Shown in pieces: positions 1 through 5,917 of a DNA stretch of 13,950 nucleotides. The notes under the pieces were generated by a model. The model saw nothing but the letters and a program-made list of their open reading frames with translations. It was not told the origin of the DNA and made no database searches. Origin of the DNA: Cyanobacteria bacterium UBA1186 (GTDB taxonomy: Bacteria; Cyanobacteriota; Vampirovibrionia; Gastranaerophilales; Gastranaerophilaceae). The stretch's first letter is position 1. Every line of letters begins with the position of its first letter. A program made the position numbers and the translations under genes. The stretch covers positions 1 through 13,950 of the forward strand of contig DBYM01000007.1 in the NCBI GenBank assembly GCA_002309875.1, in the 5' to 3' direction.

Positions 1-243
1 AAACCTGAACGGCGGTTTTGCCGAATGAAACGTGTTTAATGCAATATTTCCGATTCCGTTAATTTTTATCATTTATGAAGGCTAACCCTTATAATCATTC
101 CCCTAAGTATCTATATCAACAATCATAAAAAAATAATTTGCTATTTTATATCCGATATTAATTGATATTTTGTATAGTTAAGTTAGGGTTATGAAAAATC
201 TATAAATCCGTTATATGTAGAGAACAGAAAAGGAGTAAATAAA
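1..243. other. Left-edge intergenic region upstream of the first regulator
   Basis: I see no gene here. The region is AT-rich and ends in a good Shine-Dalgarno (AAGGAG at 230-235, 8 nt before the ATG at 244). A small dyad (CGGC/GCCG, about 10-23) lies at the left edge and could belong to the end of an upstream unit. Possible -10 hexamers (TATAGT at 173-178, TATAAA at 201-206) have no convincing -35, so I do not call a promoter. Confidence 0.4.
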
Positions 244-807
244 ATGAAACAAATAGTACCGGAAAAAAGTTCCGAAAAAGTCGGGAAATTTTTGAAAAAA
301 CACTCGCTTCATAAACGTGATTTTGCCGAGATGATAGGTGTAACACTTTCATATGTTTATAACCTTATTGATGAAACGGTTTCTTTTTCGACAAGGGGGA
401 CAACGATTGAGCGGATTGCGACCGTTATGGAGATGAATCCGGAGGAATTTGAGGAATACAGAATCCCGCAGGAGCCTGTTTTGATTGATGAAGCGGTTGA
501 AATAATAAGAGATTATCTTAATGAAAACAAAATGTCCGTTGTGTCTTTTCTGAAGGCTTTCCCCCGCAGAAAACGGCTTGATATGGTTGATATTTTAAGA
601 GGGGCGCTTCCTCTGCCCGTTGATTTTAAAGAACTTCGGCTTATCGGGAAAACCCTTAATATGCCCGAAGAAGAGATTTATACCCTGTGGGAAAACAGAT
701 TCAGACAGGTGCTTGAATCCGCAGGTATGAACACATATTCAAATACGGGGCTTATGAGTGAAATGCTTGCCTGTGCAAAGAAATACATTCTTTCAGGGCA
801 GGATTAG
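244..807 (+). CDS. XRE-family helix-turn-helix regulator with two HTH-like halves
   Basis: This is a 187-residue protein. Residues about 10-74 form a Cro/C1-type HTH, with a helix-turn-helix around RDFAEMIGVTLSYVYNLI (25-42). The second half (about 81-150) repeats the same plan (an LNENKMSVVSFLKAF helix, then LRLIGKTLNMPEEEI), so it may be a degenerate second XRE domain. No ligand or enzymatic domain is visible. The start is supported by AAGGAG 8 nt upstream. Its last codons overlap the stop of the opposite-strand regulator by 4 bp (shared TTAG), with no terminator between them. A DNA-binding role is a family inference; the target is unknown. Confidence 0.75.
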   Translation: MKQIVPEKSSEKVGKFLKKHSLHKRDFAEMIGVTLSYVYNLIDETVSFSTRGTTIERIATVMEMNPEEFEEYRIPQEPVLIDEAVEIIRDYLNENKMSVVSFLKAFPRRKRLDMVDILRGALPLPVDFKELRLIGKTLNMPEEEIYTLWENRFRQVLESAGMNTYSNTGLMSEMLACAKKYILSGQD

Positions 808-1208
808 TCCTTAATCTGAAAAACGCATTTGACACAATGTGCTTTGGGTTGTAAAACGAGATTGTCCTCAAGGTCGTGCATTTCTGCAATTCTTGTTATG
901 AGAGGCTCTCCGCAGAACGGGCACCTGAGATTGGTTTCGTGCCGAAGGATTTTTGCCTTTAGTTCGTCAATTTTTTCGTCTGAAACCGTCTCAAACTGGA
1001 ACTCACGTTCGTATTTTTTGATTTCGTTAGGCGAACACTTGAAAACACGGGCGAGTTTTTGGCGGATACTTACGGGCAGGAACAAATCTCTTCCCGATTC
1101 TATATCCTCTAAAGTTTCTATTGGAATAGCGGCCTTTTCGGAAAGTCCGTATATCGAAAGCCCTGCCTTTTCCCTGTGTGTTTGTATAAATTCAGCCAAA
1201 CTCGTCAT
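804..1208 (-). CDS. XRE-family HTH protein with C-terminal zinc ribbon
   Basis: This is a 134-residue protein. Residues about 4-66 are a Cro/C1 HTH (LAEFIQTHREKAGLSIYGLS, then a recognition helix near PIETLEDIESG). Residues 96-128 carry CPFCG and, 25 residues on, CVKC (Cys96, Cys99, Cys125, Cys128), a zinc-ribbon-like pair of knuckles. It is likely a small DNA-binding regulator whose C-terminal half binds metal for structure or protein contact. No Shine-Dalgarno precedes the ATG, but a TATAAC hexamer ends 6 nt upstream, so the mRNA may be leaderless. A direct-repeat regulator box lies about 50-65 bp upstream (1258-1273). It converges on the preceding XRE gene with a 4-bp overlap of stop codons. 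Confidence 0.75.
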   Translation of the reverse strand: MTSLAEFIQTHREKAGLSIYGLSEKAAIPIETLEDIESGRDLFLPVSIRQKLARVFKCSPNEIKKYEREFQFETVSDEKIDELKAKILRHETNLRCPFCGEPLITRIAEMHDLEDNLVLQPKAHCVKCVFQIKD

Positions 1209-1257
1209 AATACTGTTATACTATAAAATTAATTAAGATTTTTTAGTCCGTATTAAA

Positions 1258-1273
1258 TGTTAAGTTTTGTAAA
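1258..1273 (-). promoter_or_regulatory. OmpR/PhoB-type direct-repeat box A
   Basis: Read on the minus strand this is TTTACA, AAAC, TTAACA: two hexamers with a 10-bp period. This is the layout of the cyanobacterial HLR1 (RpaB) motif and resembles Pho boxes of the TTAACA type. It is oriented toward the zinc-ribbon regulator gene (804-1208). Assignment to a specific regulator is inference. Confidence 0.5.
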
Positions 1274-1299
1274 AAAATGCCAAAAATCGGGCTATTTTT

Positions 1300-1315
1300 G
1301 TAACATTTCTTAACA
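1300..1315 (+). promoter_or_regulatory. OmpR/PhoB-type direct-repeat box B
   Basis: GTAACA, TTTC, TTAACA with a 10-bp period, ending 6 bp before the -35 (TTGAAG, 1322-1327) of the group-2 sigma gene. The 16-bp core TAACATTTCTTAACAA occurs again, identical, upstream of fliA. Placement next to the -35 is what an activating OmpR-class regulator would use. Which protein binds is not visible here. Confidence 0.55.
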
Positions 1316-1321
1316 AAACAC

Positions 1322-1350
1322 TTGAAGTTTATATACGAATGATATATATT
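1322..1350 (+). promoter_or_regulatory. Promoter of the group-2 sigma factor
   Basis: TTGAAG (1322-1327) and TATATT (1345-1350) with an exact 17-bp spacer, predicting a start near 1357. An 8-bp inverted repeat (TTATATAC at 1329-1336, GTATATAA at 1353-1360) brackets the -10 and the start site. The result is a leader of about 90 nt whose first bases can form a stem. Confidence 0.6.
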
Positions 1351-1356
1351 GAGTAT

Positions 1357-1405
1357 ATAAGGAATATGTGTTATGTCGTCAAGCCAATAGATTTACGTTC
1401 CTTAT
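1357..1405 (+). promoter_or_regulatory. 5' leader stem of the sigma factor mRNA
   Basis: ATAAGGAA (1357-1364) and TTCCTTAT (1398-1405) form a perfect 8-bp stem beginning at the predicted transcription start, with a 33-nt loop. The 5' arm contains an AAGGA ribosome-binding motif, and the loop contains two ATGs that open very short reading frames (1366, 13 codons; 1373, 5 codons). A role in mRNA protection or leader control is speculation. Confidence 0.3.
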
Positions 1406-1455
1406 GAACTTATCCCAAAACAGAGTTTACATTTACCCAAAACGGAGATATGAGT

Positions 1456-2340
1456 ATGAAAGATCAAGTTATTACGATGAAGAGAACAGGTGCTACCAAC
1501 CCGGCAAGAAGCGGCTTCGTTGCCGTAACTTCCGGCTCAAATGACTTAGGGGCATATTTAAGAAAGGTTAATGCAATCAAATCCCTTGATGCAGCGGAGG
1601 AAAGAGCATTGGCTCTGAAAGCCAAAGAGGGCGATTTGGAAGCCAAGAAGGAATTGATTCAGGCTAATTTAAAATTAGTTATGACAATTGCAAGAAAAGC
1701 AATTCACGTTTCTAAACTGCCTTTGGTGGATTTGGTGCAGGAAGGTAATTTAGGTTTGATGATTGCGGTTGAAAAATTTAACCCCGATTTAGGTTACAGA
1801 TTTTCAACTTATGCAACTTGGTGGATTAAACAGGCTATGTTCAAGGCAATTTCCGAACAGTCTTATTGCATGAAGATTCCTGTTTATATTCAGGAAACTC
1901 TTTCAAAATTCTCAAAAGTTAAATCTGAGATGGAAAGAGCATACAATTGTCAGGTTACTAATCAGGACGTTGCAAAGAAAATGGATATTGAGCCCGAAAA
2001 AATCGATACTTATTTGTCTGCTTATACCACAACGGTTTCTATTGAAGGAAGTTTTGACGCAAACAACGGAAGCGAACTTTCGGTTGCTGATATTGTCGCA
2101 GACGAAAATTCAAACGTTGAAGAAAATATTGAATACGAAGAACTCAAAAAAGAGATAGCAAATGTTGTTTCAACTTTGAAAGAAAGAGAACAAACCGTTA
2201 TCAAAATGAGATTCGGACTTGAAAATTTTGCCAAAACAACGCTCGAAGACATAGGTAAAATGTTCGGCGTAACAAAAGAATGTATCAGACAGACGGAAAT
2301 GAGGGCTTTGAGCAAGTTAAGAAACGGCTTAGCATACTAA
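1456..2340 (+). CDS. RpoD-like group-2 sigma-70 factor
   Basis: This is a primary-type sigma factor that lacks the long region 1.1, so it is likely an alternative (group 2) RNA polymerase sigma subunit. Visible parts, numbered from this start: region 1.2 (about 28-60, NDLGAYLRKV), region 2 (about 65-140, with DLVQEGNLGLMIAVEKF and FSTYATWWIKQA), region 3 (about 145-215) and region 4 HTH (about 262-290, TLEDIGKMFGVTKECIRQ). Region 2.4 differs from vegetative sigma factors after the ATWWIKQA block (SEQSYCMKIPV), hinting at an altered -10 preference. I chose the ATG at 1456 because GGAG (1444-1447) sits 8 nt before it; the ATG at 1450 would have only a 2-nt gap. The 3' end overlaps the convergent HAD gene by 12 bp. 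Confidence 0.9.
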   Translation: MKDQVITMKRTGATNPARSGFVAVTSGSNDLGAYLRKVNAIKSLDAAEERALALKAKEGDLEAKKELIQANLKLVMTIARKAIHVSKLPLVDLVQEGNLGLMIAVEKFNPDLGYRFSTYATWWIKQAMFKAISEQSYCMKIPVYIQETLSKFSKVKSEMERAYNCQVTNQDVAKKMDIEPEKIDTYLSAYTTTVSIEGSFDANNGSELSVADIVADENSNVEENIEYEELKKEIANVVSTLKEREQTVIKMRFGLENFAKTTLEDIGKMFGVTKECIRQTEMRALSKLRNGLAY

Positions 2341-2805
2341 AGCGTCAACGACTTCTCTGAATGCTCCGTTCCCGCTCGGCGCATCGGTAATCTGAATCCC
2401 CTCAATATTTCTGATTTTGGGAACGGCAGTCGGAACGGTAACGGCATATTTGGCCCGGCAGAGCGAGTCATAGTCATTAACATCATCTCCGATATAAACA
2501 AATTCCTCATCGGTAAGTGCATATTTTTTAATAATACTATCCAGTACATCAAGTTTATTTCTAATCCCTTGATGTACTTCTTCTATCTGGAATTTTTGGT
2601 TAATAATATCGATTGCGGCATTTTTTTCGCCCGATACGATACCCATTTTAAATCCGTTTTTTCTGAGGATTGAAAATCCCATAACGTCTTTAAAATTGAT
2701 TTTTCGGCTCATATTTCCGTTATTGTCAACATAAACGCAATTGTCGGTAATAATTCCGTCGAAATCGGTTATAACCATTTTTATTGTTTGGGGAAGTTTA
2801 ATCAT
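2329..2805 (-). CDS. KdsC-like HAD-family sugar-acid phosphatase
   Basis: This is a 158-residue cap-less HAD phosphatase. Motif I is TDFDGIITD (nucleophile Asp14, acid/base Asp16), motif II is IVSGE (Ser58), Lys84 is a candidate motif III, and motif IV is GDDVND (Asp107, Asp108, Asp111). Length and motif style match KdsC (KDO-8-phosphate phosphatase) and the related KDN-9-phosphate phosphatases. Its ATG overlaps the TGA of the NeuB-type gene by 4 bp, with AGGAG just upstream, so the two are translationally coupled. That pairing suggests it dephosphorylates the 9-phosphate made by the preceding synthase. KDO-8-phosphate remains possible, but no KDO genes are present here. Confidence 0.85.
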   Translation of the reverse strand: MIKLPQTIKMVITDFDGIITDNCVYVDNNGNMSRKINFKDVMGFSILRKNGFKMGIVSGEKNAAIDIINQKFQIEEVHQGIRNKLDVLDSIIKKYALTDEEFVYIGDDVNDYDSLCRAKYAVTVPTAVPKIRNIEGIQITDAPSGNGAFREVVDALVC

Positions 2806-3671
2806 TTAACTCTCCTGAGTTTGTCAATAATCGGTAGTTCTCTCGGGTAAACAACCTTTTTCCCGTTTCCGAGAAGCATCGGGACCTGTTTAATATCACG
2901 AATCATGTGATACAAACCTGCGGTTTCAAGGCTTGCAGCCTGATCCGAGCCCCAATTTGTACGGTCTGTCGTAATATGTCTTTCGACTGCATTTGCGCCG
3001 AGAACAACCGCAATAACGGAGGGCGAAATTCCTCTTTCGTGGCCCGAATAACCTATCGGGCAGTTAAAATTTTTCTTAAATGTTTCAATCACTCTGAGAT
3101 TCATCTCGTCCGAGTTTGACGGATAAGTTGAGGTGCAGTGCATAATAATCAGTTTTTTCTCTCCGAGGATTTCTACCGCATGTTTGATTTGTTTCATTGT
3201 GCTCATTCCCGTTGAGAGGAAAATCGGTTTGCCTTTGCTTTTTATGTGTTTCAGAAGGTTATCGTCCGTCAAAGATGCCGATGCAATTTTATAGCAGGGC
3301 GGGTCAAATTGTGAAATGAAATCAACAGAGCCCTCGTCCCAGCAGGACGCAAACCACATTATGTTTTTCTTCTTGCAGTATTTATCGATTTGCTGATATT
3401 CTTTGTGTCCGAATTCGAGACCTCTTTTTAAATCACCGTTTGTGTTTCCGAAAACACTTTTTCTCTCACGGGCAAGTTCTTCTTTTGAATACACGACATC
3501 AACCGTTCGTTTCTGGAACTTAACCGCATCGCAGCCTGTTGCGACTGCTATATCTATCATCTTTTTTGCCAAATCTACCGAGCCGTTATGGTTAATCCCG
3601 ATTTCGGCAATGACAAAACAGGGGTGTCCGTCTCCTATAATCTTGTCACCAACTTTTACACACTTATTCAT
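2802..3671 (-). CDS. neuB: NeuB-type nonulosonic acid (sialic acid-like) synthase, short form
   Basis: This enzyme condenses phosphoenolpyruvate with a 6-carbon sugar (or its 6-phosphate) to make a nine-carbon sugar acid. The TIM-barrel signature is complete: IAEIGINHNG (21-30), VKFQ (50-53), STGM (153-156), CTSTYP (179-184), GYSGHE (207-212) and a metal-region His232 in ERHITTDR, followed by GSDQAASLE. At 289 residues it stops where classical NeuB enzymes (about 345) continue into the SAF/antifreeze-like lid. The short form next to a KdsC-like phosphatase resembles KDN-9-phosphate synthase pairs, so the product could be KDN, Neu5Ac or a legionaminic/pseudaminic type. No CMP-transferase (NeuA) is in the window. 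It lies downstream of the fliO-like gene, with AAGGAG 5 nt before its start. Confidence 0.88.
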   Translation of the reverse strand: MNKCVKVGDKIIGDGHPCFVIAEIGINHNGSVDLAKKMIDIAVATGCDAVKFQKRTVDVVYSKEELARERKSVFGNTNGDLKRGLEFGHKEYQQIDKYCKKKNIMWFASCWDEGSVDFISQFDPPCYKIASASLTDDNLLKHIKSKGKPIFLSTGMSTMKQIKHAVEILGEKKLIIMHCTSTYPSNSDEMNLRVIETFKKNFNCPIGYSGHERGISPSVIAVVLGANAVERHITTDRTNWGSDQAASLETAGLYHMIRDIKQVPMLLGNGKKVVYPRELPIIDKLRRVK

Positions 3672-3694
3672 TTACTCTCCTTGTATATGTGTTG

Positions 3695-3724
3695 CCCCTA
3701 TTTACCCCTAGTTACCCCTAGCCC
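3695..3724 (-). repeat. Four-tract G-rich repeat (putative G-quadruplex) between fliO-like and neuB
   Basis: On the minus (mRNA) strand the order is GGG, CTA, GGGG, TAACTA, GGGG, TAAATA, GGGG. This satisfies the G3+N1-7 quadruplex rule with loops of 3, 6 and 6. It is also about three copies of a 10-bp unit (CTAGGGGTAA). It begins in the last codons and stop of the fliO-like gene (GGC TAG GGG TAA) and ends about 15 nt before the neuB Shine-Dalgarno. The same GGGGTAA core recurs at 12426-12495 and 13784-13865. Confidence 0.65.
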
Positions 3725-4521
3725 AAATATTTTTTGTAAAGCGAAAACTCCTCGGGGTCAACAATATGTTTGGTTTTTGTTTCCTCTTCCTGCGGTTTGA
3801 TAGGCTCTTCGACAGGCTGAGTGAAGAGTGAATCTATAAGCCCGTCAGGGTTTTCCTGATTATCCGTATTTTGCGGATTTTCGGCATTGGCTTCAGTCTT
3901 CACATTACCTTCGTTCTTTTCTTCAATGATTTCGTCAAAAGCCTTGTGGGCTTTTGTCATGATTTTTGAAAATCCGATTGTCGGAATTTCTATTTTAGGG
4001 ATTTCTATTTTGGGGATTTTGATATTAGGAATTTCAATATGGGAATAATCTTCTTCACTGTCGGAATCAACCGAGCCGAGGTCTTTAAGAAGTTGTATTG
4101 CTCCTGCTGATGCGCCTATCAGCATTCTTTTCCCGTCAAGTTCAACAACGTGAAGGGTTTTATTTCCGCCCAAAGCGGTTGTAGAAACAACGGAAACTCT
4201 TGATTTTGCAAGTTCACCCTGCTGGCGCTTAAGGGTATTAAATCCGACTTTGTTAAGTTTTGCGTAGATAATTCCCGTCATATAAATTAACAAAACTACG
4301 AATAACAGGGATAGTACAACCGAAATTATGCTCGGCTCATGCCCGACGGACTGAGTGCCAAGTATTGATGAACTCAGGCCTCCAGATACGGTCGAAGCCT
4401 CGACTCTCGGAAGTATGGGTTCGGGTAAATCGGGGAGGATTTCAAACTTCTCCACGGCAAAGCAGGCCAGGGTATTTAACCAGGCGAGGAGTCCCATACC
4501 ATACTTTGTAATTTTTTTCAT
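3718..4521 (-). CDS. fliO: FliO-like flagellar type III export protein
   Basis: FliO helps assemble the FliP ring of the flagellar export gate. This protein (267 residues from the chosen start) has an N-terminal signal or anchor stretch (about 5-22), a short acidic outer segment, a strong membrane helix (about 64-88, SIISVVLSLLFVVLLIYMTG) and then a FliO-type cytoplasmic domain (about 105-148, SRVSVVSTTALGGNKTLHVV, then GKRMLIGASAGAIQLLKDL). After it comes an I-x-I-P-x pentapeptide repeat (about 162-182) and a long Glu-rich tail, unusual additions. I chose the ATG at 4519-4521 because AGGGA lies 7 nt upstream and an extended -10 (4547-4555) would start the mRNA near 4540; a longer frame to 4584 would begin upstream of that promoter. 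It appears to head an operon with neuB and the HAD phosphatase. Confidence 0.75.
   Translation of the reverse strand: MKKITKYGMGLLAWLNTLACFAVEKFEILPDLPEPILPRVEASTVSGGLSSSILGTQSVGHEPSIISVVLSLLFVVLLIYMTGIIYAKLNKVGFNTLKRQQGELAKSRVSVVSTTALGGNKTLHVVELDGKRMLIGASAGAIQLLKDLGSVDSDSEEDYSHIEIPNIKIPKIEIPKIEIPTIGFSKIMTKAHKAFDEIIEEKNEGNVKTEANAENPQNTDNQENPDGLIDSLFTQPVEEPIKPQEEETKTKHIVDPEEFSLYKKYLG
3983..4042 (-). repeat. In-frame 15-bp tandem repeats encoding I-x-I-P-x pentapeptides
   Basis: Four imperfect 15-bp units lie inside the fliO-like gene (plus-strand units start near 3983, 3998, 4013 and 4028, each beginning GGAATTTC or GGGATTT). They encode IEIPN, IKIPK, IEIPK and IEIPT. Because the unit is a multiple of three, copy number can change without a frameshift. 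Confidence 0.65.
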
Positions 4522-4538
4522 TTGTAAATCCCTAATTT

Positions 4539-4555
4539 CTGCTATAATTATATCA
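4539..4555. promoter_or_regulatory. Face-to-face overlapping extended -10 promoters (fliO-like / histidine kinase)
   Basis: The plus strand has TGC-TATAAT with the hexamer at 4543-4548. The minus strand has TGA-TATAAT with the hexamer at 4552-4547. The two hexamers share two bases inside the palindrome TATAATTATA (4543-4552). Both are extended -10 elements without a good -35. RNA polymerase could not occupy both at once, so the kinase operon and the fliO-neuB operon may exclude each other at initiation. Confidence 0.55.
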
Positions 4556-4582
4556 TAAAAAAAATTAAAAGGTCTGGCAAGC

Positions 4583-5917
4583 ATGCTTTTTAATATTTGG
4601 GATATGTTAAGAACGGATTTTTGGTCTTTTGTAATAATTGCGGGGTTAATTACAGAGGTATTAATTCTGCTTGGCGTCTATCTCTACATAAAAGACAAAA
4701 AAAGACGATGGAACAAACTGAACGATTATTTGGGCGATGTTGCAAAAACCGTTAATTCTGTCCGTTACGGTGATTTGTCGAAAAAAATCGATAACCTTGA
4801 TTTTCCGGATTCGGAAGACTTGTCCGAGAGTCTTAACCGTATGATTGAAACTCTGCACGACAGAGAAAATATGGTTGTTGAGTATCAGACCGAATTAGTC
4901 CATCAGAACAGAATGCTTGAGGCGATTATCAATTCTCTTTCGGACGGGCTTATTATTGTTGATGAAAACGACAATATTCTGAGAACGACGGAATTAGTGG
5001 CAGATTGGTTTGGAGTCAGCGGTAAGGGGTTAATGGGCAGAAATTTCTATGATTTTGTAAAAATGCAGCATCAGATACCCGTTCCGCACCTGAATAATGA
5101 TGAGGTTTCGCTTCCTTCGCAAAAGGATTTGAATTTTACCGCAAGTTCGGTAAAACTCAAACTTGAGGATAAAAAGCCGAGATATATCGTAATTCTGAAG
5201 AATGTGACCGACCAAAGAGAAATTGAAACACTGAAGGAAGATTTTGTTGCAACTCTGACTCACGACCTGAAAGTTCCGATTATTGCGGAAACAAATATGA
5301 TAGAGTTGTTTTTGGGCGAAAAATTCGGACAAATCAGCGATAAACAGAAATTTGCTTTAATAAATATGCAAACCTCTAACAGAGAACTTCTTGAACTTGT
5401 TCAGATTGTTCTTGATACATATAAAGTCGGTAAGATTACGCTTTATAAAGAAAACATACTTTTAAAATCCTTTATTGATGAAATAATTGCGGAGATGCAG
5501 CCGATTGCTTCCAAAACGAAGAATAAAATAATATTTAATCCTGACAGAGATATAAGAGTTTTTGCAGACAGATTTCAGTTAAAAAGGGTTGTGAAAAATC
5601 TTATACAGAATGCGATTTCTTACGGCGAGCCAAAATCGCCCGTTAATATTACAATAGGTGAGATTCCCGATTATGTGACAATCAAGGTCAAGGATTTGGG
5701 AGCGGGAATACCTGCGGGCGAGATTGATAAGATTTTCAATAAGTTTTATTCCGCATCAAAGAAATTCCGTAAGATAGGAACAGGCTTGGGCTTGTATTTG
5801 TCTTTACAGATAATGAAGGCGCATAAAGGGGATTTGACGGTTGAGAGCGAGGAGGGAGAATATACGGAATTTTGTATAAAAATTCCCGCAATGGATTATG
5901 AGCGACGTTTTATGTAA
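4583..5917 (+). CDS. Membrane-anchored PAS-domain sensor histidine kinase
   Basis: This is a 444-residue kinase. It has one N-terminal membrane helix (about 13-36) with almost nothing outside, then a HAMP-like linker (about 38-95), a short coiled coil, a PAS domain (about 112-210), a HisKA dimerisation helix with phospho-acceptor His227 in LTHDLKVPI, and a full HATPase domain: N box VVKNLIQNAISYG (about 336-348), G1 DLGAGIP (371-377), F box IFNKFYSASKKF, G2 GTGLGLYL (399-406). Having no extracytoplasmic loop, it most likely senses an internal signal through PAS. It opens a four-gene operon that ends with a receiver-only response regulator, its probable partner. AAAAGG lies 10 nt before the start. 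Confidence 0.92.
   Translation: MLFNIWDMLRTDFWSFVIIAGLITEVLILLGVYLYIKDKKRRWNKLNDYLGDVAKTVNSVRYGDLSKKIDNLDFPDSEDLSESLNRMIETLHDRENMVVEYQTELVHQNRMLEAIINSLSDGLIIVDENDNILRTTELVADWFGVSGKGLMGRNFYDFVKMQHQIPVPHLNNDEVSLPSQKDLNFTASSVKLKLEDKKPRYIVILKNVTDQREIETLKEDFVATLTHDLKVPIIAETNMIELFLGEKFGQISDKQKFALINMQTSNRELLELVQIVLDTYKVGKITLYKENILLKSFIDEIIAEMQPIASKTKNKIIFNPDRDIRVFADRFQLKRVVKNLIQNAISYGEPKSPVNITIGEIPDYVTIKVKDLGAGIPAGEIDKIFNKFYSASKKFRKIGTGLGLYLSLQIMKAHKGDLTVESEEGEYTEFCIKIPAMDYERRFM

Noticed and set aside
81..192. Inverted TAACCCT/AGGGTTA pair upstream of the first regulator
   Set aside because: It is only 7 bp, separated by about 100 bp, and is expected by chance at this composition.
829..1236. Plus-strand open frame of 135 codons opposite the zinc-ribbon regulator
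   Set aside because: It is antisense to a gene with a clear HTH and Cys motifs, has no ribosome-binding site, and its translation shows no domain.
2022..2315. Minus-strand open frame inside the group-2 sigma gene
   Set aside because: It lies wholly within conserved sigma regions 3-4 on the other strand and encodes a Ser-rich protein with no features, so it is a shadow frame.
4522..4584. Longer start for the fliO-like gene at 4584
   Set aside because: It would put the start codon upstream of the extended -10 promoter and overlap the divergent kinase ATG; the ATG at 4519-4521 has AGGGA and a following signal/anchor segment.
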